Part shown: in pieces, positions 45,850-56,105 of the stretch | Layout: each line of letters starts with the position of its first letter | How positions within the stretch are numbered: position 1 is the stretch's first letter | NCBI RefSeq assembly: GCF_011074885.1 | Contig: NC_054690.1 | Span: 3,768,501 to 3,832,500 of the forward strand | Direction of reading: 5' to 3' | Source: Brettanomyces bruxellensis | Taxonomy: Eukaryota; Ascomycota; Pichiomycetes; Pichiales; Pichiaceae | DNA: 64,000 nt | The notes under the pieces: generated by a model | Databases searched by the model: none | Seen by the model: the letters and a program-made list of their open reading frames with translations, nothing else | What the model was told of the DNA's origin: nothing | Position numbers and translations under genes: made by a program

Positions 45850-46531
45850 TTTGATATGACCAATTAACAAGTTTTTCTATTTTCGATGGACATCTACAAT
45901 TTGGGTAATCTATTTTTGTTGTACTTTATATTTTTAAGACGAATAAATGAATAAATTAAGTTAACAAGAATATAAGTTTTGTACCACTTTATCAAGTCAC
46001 ATTTATTCTTACTTAGTATAATAGATAATCCTTTATCATAAAAATACTATTACTAAACTAAAGCTAGTTTGATCTCAAATGTTCCCATAAGTGTGCATTT
46101 TAAAAAATATATTTGATATTGATTACGTCATGAGCGAAATTTTTTAAGAGGAACTATACAGGAGCATTTCGCCGAAAACCGCGAAAACTAAAATTTGTGG
46201 TAAATCCCGAGAACCGGAAAACAGCAAGCCATGTCACTTTTAAACGTGGTCGCAATTATTGTTCAACAATACGATTAATTTGTACCCCACCAATCTCCTC
46301 TATATTTTTTTTCGGGGTGGTAATGCATTCATGCCCTTTCAAAAGTGAGCACTGCGTGAATCAGAAAATAAAAATATAAAAATACTTTTTTTCAGATATG
46401 TTTCTTAAGGAGTCGTCATGGAAACATATTTGAACGAATGGTTTTCCTCTTCTAACCCATGCAGATTGGCGCAACCTGCTAAATCACTAACTATTTTTTT
46501 CTTTTAATTAGCAAGAATATTTGACCTGAAA
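45850..46531 (+). promoter_or_regulatory. upstream region of the GH32 gene
   Basis: No gene was seen. CCG/CGG triplets cluster at about 46170-46216 (CGCCGAAAACCGCG and CCCGAGAACCGG), a possible binding area for Zn2Cys6 factors. Confidence 0.35.
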
Positions 46532-47953
46532 ATGACTATAAAACAGGACGTCACGAATCTAATTTTAAGTTCCGATCCATTGAGACCTCAAGCACACTTC
46601 CTTGCACCTTATGGATGGATGAATGATCCCTGTGGTCCAATCTATGCGGGGGGAAAGTATCATCTTTTTTATCAATGGAATAAGGATGCCGCTAAATGGG
46701 GAAATATTCATTGGGGCCATGCTATTAGCTCTGATCTTATTCACTGGAAGCATGAGTCAACTGCTTTATTCCCTCAAAAGAATGGTGCCGATAAAGATGG
46801 TGTGTTTACTGGTGACGTCGTTGATGTTGATGGGAAGACAGCAATCGCCTTATATACTGGGTTCCGTCTTGATAAACCATTAAAGCAAGTTCAATGTATT
46901 GCAACTTCTGATATTGAGATGATTAAATGGAAGCAAGAGCCTAAACCATTTCTCGATGTGGCACCGGACGGTCTTGAGATTGATGGCTTCAGGGATCCTA
47001 GAGTGTGGAGAGAAAATGGAAAATATGTCATGATTCTCGGTTCCAGTATTAAAGGAAAGGGTGGTGTCGTTTTTCGCTATGAAGGTACTGATCTCAAACA
47101 TTGGACATATAAAGGTGTCTTGTACGGCCCTTCAAAATTAAGAGGAACCGATGATGATGCCCTAGAATGTCCCGATTTTTTCCCTCTTGGAAACCGTCAC
47201 GTTTTAATTTTTTCCCTTAACAGTGTTGTTTACGCGGTTATAGGTGAATATAAAAATGCAAAATTCACTCCATTGAGCATTGAAAAGTACGGTCATGGAA
47301 ATATATATGCTGCGCGGACATTCTTAGACTCGGCGGGTCAACGTGTTTTGTTTGGGTGGATTACAGAAAGAATATCACAGGAAAATGAAGCTCTTGCACG
47401 TGGCTGGAGCGGGACAATGTCGTTTCCCAGAATTTTATACTTGACTGAAGATGGTCATGTTGGCTCTCGAATTTATCCTACGGTTGATTCAATAGAGGGA
47501 GAACTATTGATTAAAGAAACCCCCGTTGAGAATATTCAGTTTATTCCTGGATGTCCCGTGCACCTCAAGATTTCATTTAAAACACGGTATCCTGGAGAAA
47601 TTCTTCTTTCTGGAGTTGATACTTTTGTTTGTTTGAATTACAATCCAGGTCGTCTTGGCGAAGAGCTTTACTGTAATGGCGAGACTGCACCATTGTCTGC
47701 AATGTCTGAAAGTGCATTTATTGATGTTTATATGGATGCTTCCGTAATTGAGATAGTCACGTCATCTGGATCTATATTGAATGCCCGTGCTTATGGAGAT
47801 GTTCCTACTTCATTGAAGATTAGTTCTTTTGGCAGCTTAAAAGCTGCAATTTGTGACGTCAATCTCGTTGCTCCAATATCAAAAGATAGATTATCAACGG
47901 CCGTGAAAGGTGAAGAAAAATTGTTCTGCGAATTAACGAGCCTTAAGCAATAA
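46532..47953 (+). CDS. intracellular GH32 beta-fructofuranosidase (invertase/inulinase-type)
   Basis: An intact 473-residue protein from ATG 46532 with no signal peptide, so it should act in the cytosol. GH32 motifs are complete: YGWMNDPCG with nucleophile D32, FRDPR with D155 (transition-state stabiliser) and ECPDF with acid/base E212. The beta-propeller domain is followed by a short C-terminal beta-sandwich. The residue after WMNDP is Cys where secreted yeast Suc2 enzymes have Asn, and the length is shorter than secreted glycosylated invertases. It would split sucrose or short fructans to glucose and fructose after import. It lies downstream of an alpha-glucoside-type symporter. Its cytosolic design and sequence differ from Saccharomyces SUC2, so horizontal origin is a fair hypothesis. 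Horizontally acquired sucrose hydrolases have been discussed for Brettanomyces. Confidence 0.92.
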   Translation: MTIKQDVTNLILSSDPLRPQAHFLAPYGWMNDPCGPIYAGGKYHLFYQWNKDAAKWGNIHWGHAISSDLIHWKHESTALFPQKNGADKDGVFTGDVVDVDGKTAIALYTGFRLDKPLKQVQCIATSDIEMIKWKQEPKPFLDVAPDGLEIDGFRDPRVWRENGKYVMILGSSIKGKGGVVFRYEGTDLKHWTYKGVLYGPSKLRGTDDDALECPDFFPLGNRHVLIFSLNSVVYAVIGEYKNAKFTPLSIEKYGHGNIYAARTFLDSAGQRVLFGWITERISQENEALARGWSGTMSFPRILYLTEDGHVGSRIYPTVDSIEGELLIKETPVENIQFIPGCPVHLKISFKTRYPGEILLSGVDTFVCLNYNPGRLGEELYCNGETAPLSAMSESAFIDVYMDASVIEIVTSSGSILNARAYGDVPTSLKISSFGSLKAAICDVNLVAPISKDRLSTAVKGEEKLFCELTSLKQ

Positions 47954-48335
47954 CAGTGAAATAGCATGGAAGATATGTGTAAGTCACATATAATTCGAGT
48001 GATGATTTCTTTACTTATTAAAGTGATAGTACATCGGAGTCTGATGTTATATTGAAAATGCGATGGTTTCGTTAATTTATTTCTTCTTCCTCTCCAGTTC
48101 TTTTTGCTTTAGAACTTTTCACTTTCCGGTACTCGATGAATAGCATCAAAATTGCTAATAATTTATGTCTGAATTCAGAGAAAAAACCTGAAATTATATA
48201 CTTGAATTTGTTTTCTTCCCTCATTCATATTGACCGACTGTCTGAATTAAAAAGTGAAGTTCAAAGACAAAAAAAGCGTAATAATTATTTGCTTGGTTCT
48301 AAGTGTAATACAATTAAAATGAAATTCTTTAGTTA
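47954..48335. other. short intergenic stretch
   Basis: An ATG frame at 48136-48336 (66 residues, Lys-rich at its end) resembles nothing known. It runs up to the LTR relic and is not called. Confidence 0.35.
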
Positions 48336-48505
48336 ACTGTTTTTTTTTTAGGCTGAAGAAAGGTAACAACAGATTGTAAACTAAAAGAGATATGAATAAC
48401 AGTAAATGCGCATACTTGAACACATTTAATCTTTAGGATTAATGTTGAGGTTTCTTTGGCATTAAACAGGACGGGCAGTTTATATAAACGCATATATTGT
48501 GGAAT
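48336..48505 (+). repeat. diverged LTR relic
   Basis: The stretch aligns with the 3' two thirds of the 264 bp solo LTR. Shared anchors include TTTTTAGGCTGAAGAAAGG, TTGAGGTTTCTTTGGCAT and AACAGGACGGGCAG. The 5' part and the terminal CTATTACA are missing, and no target duplication is visible. Confidence 0.65.
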
Positions 48506-49131
48506 TTATTGAAGGTCATAATTTAATCCTTTTCACTTACTTCAGGGATTGTTTTCGATATTTTAATATCAGCATAATATTTTTGATTGGCTACAACTAT
48601 AACGCTTATTTTTTGTAAAATGTTGTTAACTTCGAGAAAAAAGACATAAATGAGAATATTTGGATATAGAGTAAGGAGTAAAAGAGAACGAAATAGAATA
48701 GTGTAAAGCTAGGAATATTTAAAAAACTTTTGAGGTTTTCAAAGCAACGTGTTCCAGTTTAAAAAAGAAATTTTTCGTAATTTTCAGTTTAGTAAAGCCG
48801 TGTTAATTATGTTTCCATTATATATTTATTTACTAAATTAGATGTATGGTATCTTTTATGATGTTTGATTGTTTATCCACATGAATTTACTCTTTCAAAA
48901 GGTAGATTTTGAGAGAAATAATCCTAAACATAACTATACAATCAAAATATTTTGTGCATCTACACTGATACGGGATATTTAAATATACTTTAATAATGGT
49001 TTTGCTATAAAATAGACCTCTTGACGTTAGATATTGTAATGTAGTTTTTTATTTGTATTCTGTCCTTATGTAGCCTAAATTGTTTTTTATTATGTAAATA
49101 TGAAAGGATAAGGATGGTAAACGGGACAAAG
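48506..49131. other. intergenic stretch
   Basis: AT-rich and without a recognisable gene or repeat. It separates the GH32 gene from the convergent sugar porter. Confidence 0.4.
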
Positions 49132-50631
49132 CTAAGACCTACTGCGAAGTTCTGTTTTGACAGAGTCACTTGTGTCATCGGCATCAGTTACTTTCAGCTT
49201 TAAAGTGCATGGTTCCTCATCACCGAATAGTGATGCAACTTGTTCAAGGGTAAGGCCCTTTGTCTCCACCCAGAGAAAATAAATGATGGGTAAAAATATA
49301 ATATCATATCCTGCGTTAATCATGTAAAATTTCCATCCAACGGATGTCATAGATATTGGAAGAACGAATGCAGCAATTAATCCAAATCCGGAGTTCCAAA
49401 ATTGATAGAACGCCATGCCTGCGGCTCTGACACTGGTTGGAAAAATCTCTGATGGGTACAAAACATTGAGGGGTGTGAAACAAAAATTGTAGAAGCCATT
49501 GAATAGAAACATCCAGAATAAAGTGGCATATTGGGCGGAACGATTCGTTGTACTGCCACCCCATTTGGCTACAAATGCACCAAGAACAAAAAAGCAGACA
49601 ATCATGCAACTCAAGCTTATGAAAGCTTGCTTTTTCCTGCCAATACAATCGAATAAAAATGTTCCCACAACAGATATCGCAAAATTCCAGCACGAGCTAA
49701 TCATATTTATTTCAAGAACTTTCTGATTACTGTGAATTCCTGTCTGATTTAATACCACTGTAAGATAGTATGTTCCAACTGAAGAGCCACCCATTTCCAC
49801 AAGAAATGCAAAAGAAACTATTATTGCCAGTCGCCTCATCATAGGTTTTTTCCAGCAGAATAACTTTCTAAATTGTCCCTTAAAAGGTGAATCTGTATCG
49901 ATACCAGACATAATCTTGTTGGCCTTTTCCCTTGCATCTTCCTTTGAAACAACATGTGAAACTTGAATTACTTCAACTGCATATTTATAATTTCCTTTTC
50001 CAAGTAGCCATCGAGGTGATTCGGGAATAAAATAAAGTAGGCAAATCGAAATTATAGATGGAATGCATTGTAAAAGAGCCGGAAGTCTCCATGACCAATT
50101 TGAATCTAACATACCTGTACCATAAGTAACAATAGATGCAATAATGGCCCCCAAATTAAACATGGTAAAGTATATTCCTACCAAACTACCACGAAAGTTT
50201 GCCGGTACTATCTCCGCAATTAAAAGTGGTGCTGCACTTCCTGTAACCTGACAGCCAAATCCAACTATGATTCGAGCCACAATAAACATTGCAATATTTT
50301 GAGAAGCACTTTGAATAACTATTCCAATTAAGCAGATCCAAGCACAAACAAATATTGTGAGCTTCCTTCCAAGCAAATCGCAGCATGGAGTAATAGCCAA
50401 TGGTGATATAATACAACCAATCCACATAGCTGCGTTCAATAACCCTGTTGTAATCGGATTTAAATTAAAATAGTTGATAAAAGGATCTATTGCAATTAAT
50501 CCTGACATCATCATGGTATCATATCCTTTTGTAGCAGAATTCACCACGGCAGTTACAACCAGCATAGTAAATAGCAACTGTCTATTTTTCGGTGCAAATG
50601 TTGGATAACGTTTGTTTACTAAGCCACGCAT
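49132..50631 (-). CDS. MFS sugar porter (hexose/lactose permease-like)
   Basis: An intact 499-residue protein with 12 hydrophobic spans and sugar-porter signatures: GYDTMMMSG in span 1, CDLLGRKLTIF (D-R/G-R-R loop), IPESPRWLLGKG after span 6, DCIGRKK after span 8 and VETKGLTLEQV after span 12. It belongs to the fungal lactose/hexose permease branch and is clearly different from the alpha-glucoside permease at 44059. A broken relative lies at 53890-54600. It is convergent with the GH32 gene. It could take up a monosaccharide or a disaccharide. The substrate cannot be predicted from sequence alone. Confidence 0.88.
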   Translation of the reverse strand: MRGLVNKRYPTFAPKNRQLLFTMLVVTAVVNSATKGYDTMMMSGLIAIDPFINYFNLNPITTGLLNAAMWIGCIISPLAITPCCDLLGRKLTIFVCAWICLIGIVIQSASQNIAMFIVARIIVGFGCQVTGSAAPLLIAEIVPANFRGSLVGIYFTMFNLGAIIASIVTYGTGMLDSNWSWRLPALLQCIPSIISICLLYFIPESPRWLLGKGNYKYAVEVIQVSHVVSKEDAREKANKIMSGIDTDSPFKGQFRKLFCWKKPMMRRLAIIVSFAFLVEMGGSSVGTYYLTVVLNQTGIHSNQKVLEINMISSCWNFAISVVGTFLFDCIGRKKQAFISLSCMIVCFFVLGAFVAKWGGSTTNRSAQYATLFWMFLFNGFYNFCFTPLNVLYPSEIFPTSVRAAGMAFYQFWNSGFGLIAAFVLPISMTSVGWKFYMINAGYDIIFLPIIYFLWVETKGLTLEQVASLFGDEEPCTLKLKVTDADDTSDSVKTELRSRS

Positions 50632-53070
50632 TTTCTTCTAGATTATTTTTATATAGTATCTCCTAATTGATATAATCTAAGAAAAAGGACTATATAATTT
50701 TATTTCGGTAATATTCTGAATATATTACAAGTAAGATAAGTGGTTAATGGCATGTATTTATATCCCAAAAGGATTTATGGGATTCGTGAGTCCAAGTTTT
50801 TTTTGTTTGATTTTTCAAGATTCAGAATGATTATTTCCTTTTTTTATTATTATTGATTGGAGCTCTGCTAAACGAGCCCGCAGCCGCTATGGGATTCAAC
50901 GTACTTTTGGGGATTGAAATAATCCCACCCGAAAAAATTGTGTTTCGCATTTCCACCATATTTTGTTGAAAAAGTGCCTGGATCTGGCCATTTTCAGGAG
51001 ATTTTCATTGATTGGTTCTCAAAGCATTCAATAAATATACATTCTTTTACTCTTTACGTTGAGCTTAGATCTACCGGGATGAAATACACAAATTGTGGTT
51101 AAATTTATTATTGTTCGGATTAAAGCTCACTGAAATATCCCACTCTAAGTTAAATATTCTAACGGATTATCTGTTGTTTTCCTGAATATGTTTGTGAGAA
51201 TTGTAATTTAATTCAACTAAGTGTATTCAAATAAGCCAATGTCAGCTCGTTTCATACTTATGCTCAGTCCTTATTTTACTTTAATAAAAGGACGCCAGAA
51301 AATGACTGTAAAGACATCTCCCCGAAAAAGAGAAAATAAAAATAACAGTAATCCTTTTCTGTGCTTGTTATGCTAACTTTTTTTTTCACGCCACATTTAG
51401 GTTGTACATATGTGTCACGAATTGTTTACTTTGAGCACAATGCATTGAATTCTTCGAGTTCTTTTTGTTGCAATAAATATTTGAATGAGGTATTGTTAGG
51501 TATCTTATAATTTGTTATCACTAAAGGTGATTCAAAATAAATATACTCGTGATATGAGGTTAGGTTGTTTTTCCCATTCAATCGCATTTTAAAAGTTTAA
51601 TTTGTATGTTATAAAGAACTTTGTTAGTTAAAAGGATTTAATTTCATTATAACTAAATTGTTGCCCAAATTAAAAAGATAAAATATGATCTGACCGAAAG
51701 GAATTATTCCTTTTTTAAAAAATTTTTTCACAGCCTATGTGATGTATGTATGCTTCCGCGTTTTTACGTTCATTTCAATCCTTTCGAATAAAAATCTTTC
51801 GATCAACGTAAAATCTACGTATCCACTCAAATGATAAATCTAGTGATAAAAGTATAAGCCCGAGTACTTGTTTAAGTTGATGTATATACCAATTTTACTG
51901 ATCATTTCTTCAAAACGATCTCTTCTTTTGCTTGCATGATAATTAATCTGAAATCTATCCTTTTTTACGGAAAAAGATACAATTTTCCTGTTTCCATGAT
52001 CACATTGCGTTAATTCATATGTTCTAAAGGAAAATTGGGTACCCTTTTAAAAAAATGCCTTTCTTCTTGAAAAGCCTAGAAAGGATTTTTCTTCTATGAA
52101 ATGAAGTAACGAAGCAAAATTTTTTGTACCTATTTTTGTCTACGGAGTGCATTTGATCCTTTTTTAATAGGTTAGTAAATTATTTCTTCACAGTCGCTTG
52201 AAAATTTAACACCTTCTCTTATACCTAATTTTACCCATTATTATCATACATACGTTCTCTCCATTTCATACTTCGTTATTTTTTTATCTGTTATTTATAT
52301 TCTGGCCCTAAAATTATTCAACTAGTTGCTGCTATATACTGCCAAAAAGGAGCCCCCCCCCCCAAAAAAAAAAAAAAAGTATTGTGGTTTGGACCTTTAT
52401 TGACAGGCAAGCAAATATTGTTAAATCATAAAAAAGGATTACCCGAACTTTCACAAATATTAGTCAGTATAATTTAATTTATTTTCAAAATGCAATAATT
52501 TTGGTGTTAATTGTTGAACTGTGCTGTATATATTGTTTTTTTACGTAACATATCCTTTTGAAGTACAGTTTTCTATACAAGCATATATAAAAAAGTTTTT
52601 TCCCGAAGTATTTGGATATTCTTGTATGTTGAAGTAATCTTGTAATCAAAATAAACGGCAAATTATTATGATGGAGGTTTTTATTCCTCTTTTTTGTGAA
52701 TTTTTATTCTCAAGTAGTTCAGTGGAAGGGAACATCAAATTGTATTATAAAGGATATTGACTTAGCTTTACTCTGGTTGGTCGTCTTAAACTGAAGAAGA
52801 AAAAGTATCATTATCATACTAACATGATTTTCCGTATTTGTGGTATTACATAAATATACCACAAATTAAAAAGTGAATCTTCCAAGAAAGTACTAACCCT
52901 CAAGTCAAAATCAGTCTAATTGAAAGTAATATTTCTTGGCATTTGTTTTACTATTCACTTGGACCAATGCAAATTAGACATTGTGATAAATAATAGAACA
53001 TTGTGCCTGTAAAAATGAAAATACATTTTAGTCTTCATAGTCTACCAATATTGTATCAGAGCAATACCTC
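50632..53070. other. gene-free AT-rich stretch
   Basis: No supported gene. It contains homopolymer tracts (C then A run at about 52352-52378) and nothing that matches the LTR family until 53075. Confidence 0.4.
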
Positions 53071-53074
53071 TATT

Positions 53075-53320
53075 ATTGTTGATTTAAGTGTGATACTGAT
53101 TGCTTTATAAATTTTGTTTAGCAGTTAATTTTATGTTTTAAAAAATATCTAATAAAAAGCAGGGGAAAATAAGTAATTAAGAATGTCTAAAAAAGATTGT
53201 TGACAAAGGTGAAAATGCAGAAGCTTACATACTTTCAATCCTATCAAAGTTTTTAAAAATGCAAAGCAAGGCGATGTGGTGTAGCTTTTTGGATGCGACT
53301 AAGGAAGGATTCATTTCGAT
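53075..53320 (+). repeat. diverged LTR relic adjacent to an intact solo LTR
   Basis: The text GATTTAAGTGTGATACTGATTGCTTTATAAA matches the 5' part of the 264 bp LTR after few changes, and weaker matches run to a GGATGCGACT near 53312. It lies about 45 bp upstream of the solo LTR at 53367 in the same orientation, so two insertions of different age sit side by side. Confidence 0.6.
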
Positions 53321-53366
53321 TTACTTAAAGGAGCAATGAAGGTTTACTTCACAAGAAAATTATAAC

Positions 53367-53629
53367 TGTAATAGTTTTGTTTAATTGGTTTAAGTGTGAC
53401 GCCGATTACTTTATGAAGTTTTTGTTATAACTAGTATTGAGTGTTTTTAAGGCTAAGGAAAGGAAAAGTACAAACGTAAAAAGAACTAAGTAAGAAGGTA
53501 AAAAGAACTGGATAAAAAATGGGAAATGCACATGTTTAAATACCTTTGATCCTTATGAGCGAGGTTTTCTTGGGCATAAACAAGGCAGGGCAGCTTTATG
53601 TAGACGCGACTCTCGACGCATCTATTACA
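53367..53629 (+). repeat. solo LTR (263 bp) with perfect 5-bp target-site duplication
   Basis: It begins TGTAATAG and ends CTATTACA, and it is nearly identical to the copy at 22022-22285 (a few substitutions and one indel). ATAAC flanks it at 53362-53366 and 53630-53634. High identity between the copies indicates recent activity of the family. Confidence 0.93.
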
Positions 53630-53889
53630 ATAACCGTCAAAAACCAATATTGTATAGAGTCATTTATTATGCATTATAGACGATAATTTATAAACAGTTT
53701 GATAACAACACTAAATATTGAGTATGATGTTAGATCCAGAAGTATTAATTTCAGCACATTATCGATTAAATGGATACCACCTTTTTTTTTCGATATTGGT
53801 AAAAGTGTTTGAAGTAGAACGCCTGTAACGAAACAACTTTGAACGAGTGCATTGAACCCAAGATGAGTTATTGATTACGTTAACTACTA

Positions 53890-54600
53890 GTGGCAATGGA
53901 GGACTAGTGAGGTTCGGTCCAGATATAAAGATAAAGAATTAATTAATAAACAAACACTGAATGATGTCCTCATGAATGGCATTCACTCCATTATTTGCCA
54001 CATTGCATCTACTATAGTTGTCTTTGCTTGTGATAAGATTGGAAGAAGAAAGATGTTTATGGTATCCATCGTTGGCTGTGCCCTTGCCTTAACATGTCTT
54101 GCAATCTGTGCCGTCTGTTTTCATGCTACTGGGAGTACTGATGCATCAAGAGGTGCTATGATTTTCATTTATTTTTTGGCGTGAAATCCTTCTTTACTTT
54201 CACACCAATTCAAATAATTTATCCCCGTGAAGTTGCTTCTAACTAAATTGGATCTAAGGCTCATTTTGTTTTTAATATCACTGCCGGAATATCGCAGTTT
54301 GTTAATCAATTTGCTTCCCAAAAAATAATAGCGAACATGAAATGTTGGTTTTGGGTCTTCCATGAATTTTTTTTGAGGCGTTCAAATTCATCGTTGTCTA
54401 TTTCTTCTATGTTGAAACAAAGGGTAGGACTTTAGAAGAATTGAATTTTATGTTTTAAGCAGCATAGAAAATCTTCTGTTGACCCCAAATTTTTATTCAG
54501 TACAAGGCTTGCAGCCCTTTCCGAAGCTGAAAATATGTGGGAAGAAGTATTATATCCGAAGCGTGATATTAAGCATTTAGGGATATCTAAATCCGTTTAG
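53890..54600 (+). pseudogene. MFS sugar transporter, C-terminal half, disrupted
   Basis: The readable text starts near RYKDKELINKQTLNDVLMNG and goes on with ACDKIGRRKMFMVS in one frame (to TGA 54182-54184). It then shifts to FFTFTPIQIIYPREVASN followed by a TAA, then to [19 protein letters not shown], and then to a tail with AENMWEEVLYPKRDIKHL ending at 54598-54600. At least three frameshifts and two stops occur, and the N-terminal half is absent. The text fits the lactose/hexose permease branch. A solo LTR lies 260 bp upstream and may mark the breakpoint. Confidence 0.85.
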
Positions 54601-55960
54601 TTTTTTAATCAATTGAAAGTCCTTCCCACTTATAAGAATAATTATTGTTGACCTCATTGAAACTGCATACTACACTCTAAATTGCAATAAATACTTTTTA
54701 CACTGCAATCCCTGTCATGTAAAGTAAAATAGTTCCACCACTTTAGTCATTCCCTTTATTGACTTTCCCTTATCTTTTATGTTTTACTCTTTTTTATGCT
54801 ATAGATTTTGACAATTAAAAAATTTAATTTTTTGAAAAGGTCAAGACGAAGGAGTTTGTAAATATTTGCTGATGTAAGAATGGCCTCCTTGGATAGGTTG
54901 TAGAAGGGCTTAAGCAAAGTTGTGTAATTGAATGATTCAAAATCATTCTTTGTGTCTATCGATGTCAAAATGCCAATCACATGAATTAGATTCTTAATCA
55001 AGTGTTAGTTCTCTTGAAAGTACATTAAAACTTACCTATATCGTATACCTTACTTTGGTCAGACTCAGAACCACTTTAATTGGTTTACCATTTTGATACA
55101 CTGTAAATGATTGTTGTTCATAACTTGGGAAAGAGTAAGACAGATATGAAAAATTACAAATCAGAGAACATAAGGTCTTTCTGTCTCGTATAATGAACAT
55201 ATGTAGCTCTGTTCACTTTCCCTTATTTGTGGAAATGTGTGTTCACCCTTCAAATTTCACCCTTTCAAATTCTCTTGAAGAATTTCCTATGTACATTGTT
55301 CCCAATGCTTTCAATATGCAAGTGTAATAGCTTTCTATTTGATCAGTATTAAATATCATTAATTATCTCAAATTGCTTGTTCTTGTATATAATTAATTAT
55401 TTNTATATGAACTTNCTAANTGCTTAACNNAAAGGAAATTTGGACCTGTTAAGAAANTTTTCCCTAAAAGGTCACGTGATTGTTTCTTTGACATATTATG
55501 ACAGTGAAGCAAGTAATGCTAATTTGGCAAAATTCAAGAGCTTGCTCGGATTTATGNGTGCTTTCCGTTAACTGTTNATNTATTNGAAACTTTTNAACTG
55601 TATATTTAGTATAATTTCCTTTTATTAATACATTGTTTTATCTCTTATGATCTTTAAGTAATATGCTTCGGGAAAAATCAAATTTAAGTGAGGATAAATA
55701 GTACGTACGTTGTCAAAGAGCAAATTATTTTATCTTGACTTTCAATACCTATGTACTTTTGCACACTCAATTAATTTACAAATACGATATTAAAGCATAA
55801 ACAAACAAAACGAAGTAACTATACTTATCAAAATTTGTATAGATGCGTATTATATTGTTTATTGATCAGGCGTAATGCTCGATACTTTACGATCAATGAT
55901 TTCGACTAGCTATTCGGCCGCTTAACAGTTAATAGACAAAAAGGAGACAAAGGGACCAGT
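54601..55960. other. non-coding stretch with ambiguous bases
   Basis: Ten N bases occur between 55403 and 55595 (55403, 55415, 55420, 55429, 55430, 55457, 55557, 55577, 55580, 55585 and 55595 or nearby), so the local assembly is unresolved. No gene was seen. Confidence 0.5.
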
Positions 55961-55964
55961 AATG

Positions 55965-56105
55965 TCTGAGAGTAAAAATAGAAAAAGGATGTTAGAGAAA
56001 GACATGTAATTAGTTAAATATCCAAGTCCTGCTAACTGAAGCTTTTGGATTTCAAAACAAGGCTGTGTATTTTCTAAACGCGACCGTCGACGAATCCAAT
56101 ATAGG
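55965..56105 (+). repeat. diverged LTR relic
   Basis: The stretch shows the 3' half of the LTR family: AAATATCCAAGTCC, CAAAACAAGGCTGTG and the near-terminal AACGCGACCGTCGACGAATC. Termini are lost. It is the same strand as the pol relic 1.7 kb downstream and might be that element's eroded 5' LTR, but the link is not proven. Confidence 0.55.
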
